Positions 61,432-64,000 of a DNA stretch of 64,000 bases are shown here, in pieces. The notes beneath the pieces were generated by a model. The model had not been told where the DNA came from and did no database searches. It worked only from the letters and a program-made list of their open reading frames with translations. The number at the start of each line of letters is the position of its first letter. Position 1 is the stretch's first letter. The position numbers and the translations under genes are program-made. Origin of the DNA: UBA6398 sp963644855 (GTDB lineage Bacteria; Bacteroidota; Bacteroidia; Bacteroidales; Bacteroidaceae); NCBI GenBank assembly GCA_963644855.1, contig CAVIQL010000004.1:1-64000 (forward strand), written 5' to 3'.

Positions 61432-61866
61432 ATGAAAGATTTACAACGACAAAACTATCGCCACCGCCTTCCGGTGCAACTACGTTTCAGCGATGTCGAC
61501 CAATTTGGGCACGTAAACAACTCTGTGATGTTTTCTATCTACGACATGGCCAAAACAGAGTATTTCAAAGTCGTGTTGCGCGAGTTGCTAAACGAAGATA
61601 CGCTTGCAGTAGTGGTAAACATTAATGCCGACTTTATTCACCCCGTTTTTTATGGCGACCACATTGAGATACTCACTGCCGTTGTGAAAATTGGAACAAA
61701 AAGCATCACTGTTTCGCAGCAAGCTGTCAATACCAAAACGGGCAGTGTGGTGAGCACGTGCCGCACTGTGCTCGTGGCATTCTCTGCTTTGCACAATGAT
61801 TCCATTCCCGTGCCCGATGAAATACGCCAACGTTTCACCCAATACGAGGACAATATCATTATATAA
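61432..61866 (+). CDS. acyl-CoA thioesterase (4HBT hotdog fold)
   Basis: A 144-residue cytoplasmic hotdog-fold protein. LRFSDVDQFGHVNNSVMFSI carries the Asp of the 4HBT family near residue 23, typical of YbgC/FadM-like thioesterases. The acyl substrate is unknown. It converges on a minus-strand gene through array N, which forms a strong palindrome. Confidence 0.88.
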   Translation: MKDLQRQNYRHRLPVQLRFSDVDQFGHVNNSVMFSIYDMAKTEYFKVVLRELLNEDTLAVVVNINADFIHPVFYGDHIEILTAVVKIGTKSITVSQQAVNTKTGSVVSTCRTVLVAFSALHNDSIPVPDEIRQRFTQYEDNIII

Positions 61867-61873
61867 TCGTAGT

Positions 61874-61978
61874 AAAAAAACTACGTCGCATCTTGTAAAA
61901 ACGAGGTCGGACATAATTAAAATACCAAGGCATCTAATTTAAATTAGATGCCTTGGTATTTTTCAAAAACCGTAGATG
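61874..61978. repeat. 21-bp-period array N with a perfect 42-bp palindrome
   Basis: Cores TACGTCGCATCTT (61882), GAGGTCGGACATA (61903), ACCAAGGCATCTA (61924), TAGATGCCTTGGT (61945) and AAAACCGTAGATG (61966) are joined by GTAAAAAC, ATTAAAAT, ATTTAAAT and ATTTTTCA. Cores three and four are exact reverse complements; with flanks they make a 42-base palindrome with no loop (61920-61961). It sits between convergent genes and could also terminate them. Confidence 0.92.
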
Positions 61979-61986
61979 AGTCAGAG

Positions 61987-62592
61987 CTATTCGCTCTTAA
62001 TTATTTTCTTTGTTATTGTCTTCTCATTTGCAACGTTTTGCTTGTCAAGAAAGTCAAGTTGTACATAGCAAACAATCTCTTCTCCGTATTGCGCACGCGA
62101 TATGGCAAGATTAATAGTGCCTTCTGCCGTTTTGTAAACCGTGAAATATTCGCAATTCCCGGCTCTCACGCCCTCCATTTTCTGATCCTCGCTAAGAGTT
62201 ACGGTAGAATCGCCGGCGAACTTCTCAGTACATTCAGCCGGTTTGCCATATTTTTTTGTCAATTCGGCTTTGAGCGCATTGTAATTGCATAGTAGGGAAT
62301 CCCATTTCTGCTGATGCTCAAACGTTACGCCAATTCCAAACACCAAATCCTTTTTTGTGCACGACTGAATGAAGAGCGTAACATTTTTATAGCCATCATA
62401 CTCGCCCATCATCACGGCATTTTTGTCGATATTTGCGTTGAAATCAAAACCTTTCTTCTCCATTTTCTCCACAAATGCGCTCACAGTGCCATCGATAGGC
62501 TCGGAAAGAAACAGCAAATGCTTAGCCTTGTCTTGCGCAAAGCTTGCCGCGCAAACTAAAATGCAGACAAGAGATACAAAAATCTTTTTCAT
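61987..62592 (-). CDS. exported protein of unknown function
   Basis: A 201-residue protein with a clear signal peptide (MKKIFVSLVCILVCAASFAQ). The mature part contains AKHLLFLSEPIDGTVSAFVE, GEYDGYKNVTLFIQSC and a Lys-rich C-terminus. It has no lipobox and no recognised domain. It lies 37 bases after the methyltransferase gene on the same strand and may share its transcript. Probably periplasmic; function unknown. Confidence 0.72.
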   Translation of the reverse strand: MKKIFVSLVCILVCAASFAQDKAKHLLFLSEPIDGTVSAFVEKMEKKGFDFNANIDKNAVMMGEYDGYKNVTLFIQSCTKKDLVFGIGVTFEHQQKWDSLLCNYNALKAELTKKYGKPAECTEKFAGDSTVTLSEDQKMEGVRAGNCEYFTVYKTAEGTINLAISRAQYGEEIVCYVQLDFLDKQNVANEKTITKKIIKSE

Positions 62593-62629
62593 GCTTATAT
62601 TATTTTATTTTGTTTGAATGTCAATTAAT

Positions 62630-63415
62630 CTATTCGGGCTTTTTGAGCAAGAAAAACGCCGAAGTGGTAAAGAAATCCCTCACATATGGCACAGCGCTTA
62701 TCGCTCCGCAGAGAGTGCGCGGCGTAAGTCCGAATTTAGCCTTATAATGTGGGTTGATAAACCAAAAATGTTTATTCTCTATCGAAAATTCCGCACTACG
62801 CGCCGTTTTTTCAAAGAGTTCAATCGTTGTGCGTGTGGACCTAATATCCATAAGCTCGGTTATGTCCTTATCCTTAACGTCGCAAAATTCGAGCAAAAGG
62901 CGATAAACCGATTCGGGAAGCAGATGTATGAACGGAGCATGCGAACAAAATTTACTGCGGCATATTTGTTGGTGTCCGCCAAAGGGCATATACCACGCGG
63001 GAAAGCCGAAGAAAGCGTATCCGCCGGGACGTAGGAAACGCAATGCGGCAGAAAGAAATCCCAATTTATCGGGTACGTGCTCTATTACGTCGTGTGCGAG
63101 AACTATATCAAACTTTCCTGAAAATTCTTCGTTCAAAGTGCTTGCATCCTGACAGATAAAAGTGCCGTGAAATCCATCTTGTGCAAAAAAAGTCTTGGCT
63201 TGTTCGGTGCGTTCCTTCACAATATCCACACCAGTTACCTCACAACCTCTCTCTGCAAAGGGTTCGAGATTTCCACCTTCGCCACAGCCAATTTCCAATA
63301 CCTTTGTGCCTGGCGAGAGTGGAATATGTTTTTCCAGATATGGTATATAATATGATTCGCTCGTCGTTGCCAATTCGTTGAAATAGCTTCGGCGGTCAAG
63401 ATGTCGGTTTTGCAT
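62630..63415 (-). CDS. class I SAM-dependent methyltransferase
   Basis: A 261-residue cytoplasmic methyltransferase. Motif I is KVLEIGCGEGGNLEPFAERG, followed by the acidic VTGVDIV, motif II-like FDIVLAHDVIEHV and RPGGYAFFGFPAW. The C-terminal 90 residues are variable and may select the substrate, which is not predictable. It is divergent from the LPS-kinase-like gene with back-to-back -7 boxes. Confidence 0.88.
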   Translation of the reverse strand: MQNRHLDRRSYFNELATTSESYYIPYLEKHIPLSPGTKVLEIGCGEGGNLEPFAERGCEVTGVDIVKERTEQAKTFFAQDGFHGTFICQDASTLNEEFSGKFDIVLAHDVIEHVPDKLGFLSAALRFLRPGGYAFFGFPAWYMPFGGHQQICRSKFCSHAPFIHLLPESVYRLLLEFCDVKDKDITELMDIRSTRTTIELFEKTARSAEFSIENKHFWFINPHYKAKFGLTPRTLCGAISAVPYVRDFFTTSAFFLLKKPE

Positions 63416-63442
63416 TTGTAATGTATCGCATTAGTTGTTTTG

Positions 63443-63450
63443 CAAATTTA
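63443..63450 (-). promoter_or_regulatory. -7 element for the methyltransferase gene
   Basis: TAAATTTG on the minus strand, 27 bases before the start codon at 63415. Confidence 0.5.
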
Positions 63451-63470
63451 GTGATTTCATGCGGATTTGC

Positions 63471-63478
63471 TAACTTTG
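63471..63478 (+). promoter_or_regulatory. -7 element for the LPS-kinase-like gene
   Basis: TAACTTTG, 51 bases before the ATG at 63530. Confidence 0.55.
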
Positions 63479-63529
63479 CCATATAAAATTACCGAAACGC
63501 AGGCTTCAAGCCCTCTTTATTTACATTAG

Positions 63530-64000
63530 ATGAGAATTACGCTTAATCCTAAGTATTGTTCAAACGCCGAATTGCGTGAGTTTGTAAACAACATCGACAA
63601 ATGTTTTCCCGATGGCACACTTGTGCAGCAAGGAAACCGCAACACGTTGCGCCAATTTACGCTCGGCGGCGAAAATTTCGTGGTTAAGCATTTCGGCAAG
63701 CCCAATCCCATAAACCGCATAGTGTATACTTTTTTTCGCAAGCCCAAGGGAGTGCGAGCCTATGAGTATGCTTTCAGAGTGATACGCGCCGGTTTCAACA
63801 CCCCCACGCCTGTGGCTTATATAGAGCGCCGCATTGGCGGGCTGGTATCCGATGCTTATTTCATCAGCACCGAATGTCCTTACACCCGTCGCTTTTATGA
63901 GTTTGGCGATGCCCGTATTTCGGATTGCGAAGATATCGTGCGCGCGTTTGTAAGAACCACAGCAGCGTTCCACGAAGCGGGAATGCTTCACCGGGACTTC
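63530..64000 (+). CDS. lipopolysaccharide-kinase-like protein (partial, cut by the window end)
   Basis: The first 157 residues of a protein-kinase-fold enzyme like the LPS core heptose or Kdo kinases of Bacteroidota (WaaP/InaA family). Seen so far: an N-terminal lobe with FVVKHFGKPNPINRIVYTFF, where the VVK lysine should bind ATP, and AFRVIRAGFNTPTPVAYIE. The last residues, AGMLHRDF, are the start of the catalytic loop, so the key Asp is just inside the window. It begins at an ATG behind a good -7 box. The LPS kinase role agrees with the many envelope genes nearby, but is inference. Confidence 0.85.
   Translation, partial: MRITLNPKYCSNAELREFVNNIDKCFPDGTLVQQGNRNTLRQFTLGGENFVVKHFGKPNPINRIVYTFFRKPKGVRAYEYAFRVIRAGFNTPTPVAYIERRIGGLVSDAYFISTECPYTRRFYEFGDARISDCEDIVRAFVRTTAAFHEAGMLHRDF

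Noticed and set aside
8088..61978. Arrays as CRISPR
   Set aside because: Units are 13 and 8 bp, both too short, both elements vary and are shared between arrays, and there are no cas genes.
8088..61978. Arrays as simple Rho-independent terminators
   Set aside because: Ordinary terminators exist beside them, several arrays lie in divergent gaps (32505, 32707, 44925), and the strict 21-bp period is not needed for termination.
63560..63991. Minus-strand ORF at the right edge
   Set aside because: It is antisense to the kinase-like gene, which has a promoter and a kinase motif.

Overview
The window looks like chromosome of a member of the Bacteroidales (Bacteroidota), perhaps near Muribaculaceae or Prevotellaceae; the sequence does not settle the genus. 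The signs are many TAnnTTTG promoter -7 elements, one large fused PurL, a separate PyrB/PyrI pair, Bacteroidota-only families (DUF4199, DUF4886, DUF6452/DUF6048, fimbrillin-like and BACON-like lipoproteins, a two-domain LABN protein, an LptD with a long N-terminal extension) and C-terminal tails of the type 'PGVYIVNGKKVLVK'. No transposase, phage gene, cas gene or rRNA was found. There is one tRNA (Asn) and one 10-N assembly gap at 54486-54495.

Layout. 1-8 kb: purN, a flavodiiron protein, a lipoprotein, an HD-domain protein, lptD, and two surface or lipoprotein genes. 8-11.7 kb: a CotH-like secreted protein, queE and queD. 11.9-14 kb: yicC, gmk, nadD. 14.3-18 kb: purL, then tRNA-Asn. 18.6-22.5 kb: a PfkB kinase, an S41 protease and a GNAT-like protein. 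22.8-28.4 kb: pyrB, pyrI, glyA, pnp. 28.7-30.7 kb: a membrane protein, thyA, a dihydrofolate reductase. 30.8-35.6 kb: a sialidase-like propeller protein, an M24 peptidase and a PepC-type peptidase. 35.6-39.5 kb: a compact operon probably for lipid A or other lipid-linked glycan modification (ArnT-like, GT2, double LABN, epimerase), converging on a WYL regulator. 40.9-44.8 kb: an FAD-dependent dehydrogenase, radA, a DUF4886 protein. 45-51.7 kb: a fimbrillin-like lipoprotein, DUF4199, GT2, DUF6452, DUF6048, mntP, apbE and a Crp/Fnr regulator. 52-54.2 kb: a secreted three-repeat protein. 54.7-61.4 kb: a rhamnoside-degradation cluster (GH78-like, GH106-like, DUF3863-like). 61.4-64 kb: a thioesterase, a secreted protein, a methyltransferase and the start of a lipopolysaccharide-kinase-like gene.

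Most genes are housekeeping: purine and pyrimidine synthesis, one-carbon and thymidylate metabolism, RNA turnover, queuosine precursor synthesis and the cell envelope. The striking feature lies between the genes. At least fourteen intergenic arrays share one architecture: 13-bp cores, often palindromic (for example AATGTCTGACATT), alternate with 8-bp A/T-rich linkers (for example ATTTAAAT or GTAAAAAC). The period is therefore 21 bp, two turns of B-DNA. Cores are drawn from a small set of 6-bp half-sites, neighbours are often reverse complements of each other, and some arrays form perfect palindromes of 34 and 42 bp. Two arrays are long inverted copies of each other 22 kb apart, and two are direct copies flanking the three-repeat secreted-protein gene. 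I do not recognise this family; it is the best candidate for an undescribed system in the window.
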